A program made the position numbers and the translations under genes. From an uncultured Acidobacteriota bacterium (lineage in GTDB: Bacteria > Acidobacteriota > Thermoanaerobaculia > Gp7-AA8), in the NCBI GenBank assembly GCA_946887105.1, contig CAMPKJ010000312.1, positions 1-5,389 of the forward strand: a DNA stretch of 5,389 nt. Reading direction: 5' to 3'. The notes beneath the pieces were generated by a model. It made no database searches. It saw nothing but the letters and a program-made list of their open reading frames with translations, and was not told the origin of the DNA. Shown here piece by piece: positions 4,787 to 5,389 of the stretch. How positions within the stretch are numbered: the first letter of the stretch is position 1; each line of letters opens with the position of its first letter.

Positions 4787-5388
4787 GCTTCCGCTTCGAG
4801 CTGACGGATGCGCTCCTTGACCACCATCTCCGCGAGGTCGGGGATGACTTCCCAGGCGATGTTGCGCACCACCTGATCGGAGATCAGCTCGACGACGCGG
4901 CGGGCGATGCGATCGACCTGCTCGTCCGTGAGATCCGCCGAACGCGCCGCGATCGGCATCGCCGGCGCCTCGGGTGCAAGCGCCGCAGGCGCAACCGCAG
5001 CGGCCGCAGGCTCCTCGGGCTCCGCTTCCGCCTGCGCGGCTTCCGCCGCACCTTCGGGTAGCGACCACGCCGGCTCTTCAGCGGAGAGCGATTCGACCGG
5101 CTCTGCCGCGAACGGCACGTCCTCCGGCATCGGCTGATCGCTGAAACCGGACGGAGCTTCAGGCGCTGCTTCTTCCTGCGCGGGCGGCATCCATCCCGCT
5201 TCGGGCGCGGCGACAGGCTCTTCGTCGAAGGTTACTGCCTGTCCGGCATCGAATGACGGCGTCTCGGCCGCATGGAACGGTGCGGCCGATTCGTTGAATG
5301 CGTCCGCGGGCTCTTCCGGCGCCGGAGCTTCCCATGCGGACGGCGGCTCCTCGGCCTGCGGCTCCGGCGCCCGCAGAGCCCGCCGACA
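4783..5388 (-). CDS. C-terminal part of an acidic Ala/Pro/Glu-rich protein with a conserved helical end (partial)
   Basis: The frame is open from the right edge to a TGA at 4783-4785, so 201 C-terminal residues are visible and the N-terminus is outside. Internal ATGs, such as 5190, are probably not starts. Visible residues 8-150 are low-complexity and strongly acidic, rich in Ala, Pro and Glu, with almost no basic residues and an isolated Trp or Phe every 7-16 residues. Residues 153-201 change character: LTDEQVDRIARRVVELISD then NIAWEVIPDLAEMVVKERI, an amphipathic helical module. From memory, a similar ending (a 'xIAWEVxPxLAExxI' pattern) occurs at the C-terminus of response-regulator-like and zinc-ribbon proteins of Acidobacteriota and delta-type proteobacteria, after just such acidic linkers. 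A receiver or zinc-ribbon domain upstream of the window is therefore likely but unseen. The stop codon overlaps the start of pduO. Confidence 0.8.
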   Translation of the reverse strand, partial: CRRALRAPEPQAEEPPSAWEAPAPEEPADAFNESAAPFHAAETPSFDAGQAVTFDEEPVAAPEAGWMPPAQEEAAPEAPSGFSDQPMPEDVPFAAEPVESLSAEEPAWSLPEGAAEAAQAEAEPEEPAAAAVAPAALAPEAPAMPIAARSADLTDEQVDRIARRVVELISDQVVRNIAWEVIPDLAEMVVKERIRQLEAEA

Positions 5389-5389
5389 T

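Noticed and set aside
4787..5068. N-terminal extension of the adenosyltransferase up to 5068
   Set aside because: The extension is Gly/Arg/Ala/Cys-rich shadow sequence of the acidic-tail gene. Family homology starts at the GTG 4786 with a usable ribosome site.
5159..5389. Minus-strand open frame beginning at an ATG at the right edge (5389)
   Set aside because: Out of frame with the acidic-tail gene; its product is Gly/Ala/Arg/Ser low-complexity and stops without a conserved domain.

Overview
This is a GC-rich, tightly packed bacterial chromosome segment. It holds six protein-coding genes (one cut at each window edge) and one tRNA gene. The best taxonomic hint is a secreted protein of the VWFA-related family (TIGR03436-like), which is strongly expanded in Acidobacteriota. 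The GC-rich codon use and the acidic-tailed protein at the right edge fit that group or a neighbouring one. This placement is inference; no rRNA or marker gene is present.

Layout from left to right. (1) 3-263, plus: C-terminal end of an integral membrane protein that enters from outside the window. (2) 241-1701, minus: a compact RNB-family exoribonuclease with a C-terminal S1-like domain; its 3' end overlaps gene 1 tail to tail. (3) 1726-2955, plus: a fused, shortened PxpB-PxpC (KipI-KipA) protein related to the carboxyltransferase-like subunits of ATP-dependent 5-oxoprolinase. It diverges from gene 2 with only 24 nt between the proposed starts. (4) 2937-4001, minus: the exported VWFA-related protein, overlapping gene 3 tail to tail by 19 bp. 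(5) 4002-4162: intergenic region with a nested dyad upstream of gene 4, a strong sigma70-type promoter reading right, and a leader hairpin. (6) 4163-4239, plus: tRNA-Pro(CGG) with encoded CCA. (7) 4253-4786, minus: PduO-type cob(I)alamin adenosyltransferase. (8) 4783-5388, minus: C-terminal 201 residues of a protein with an acidic Ala/Pro/Glu-rich tail and a conserved helical end, overlapping the adenosyltransferase start by 4 bp.

Most of these genes have no obvious shared pathway. The clear functional link by layout is the two-gene unit at the right (acidic-tail protein, then adenosyltransferase), joined by a GTGA stop/start overlap. No mobile element, CRISPR array, rRNA or defence system is visible. 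The points most worth a second look are the trimmed PxpB-PxpC fusion with its out-of-frame start region, the condensate-like acidic tail protein, and the nested dyad upstream of the VWFA gene.
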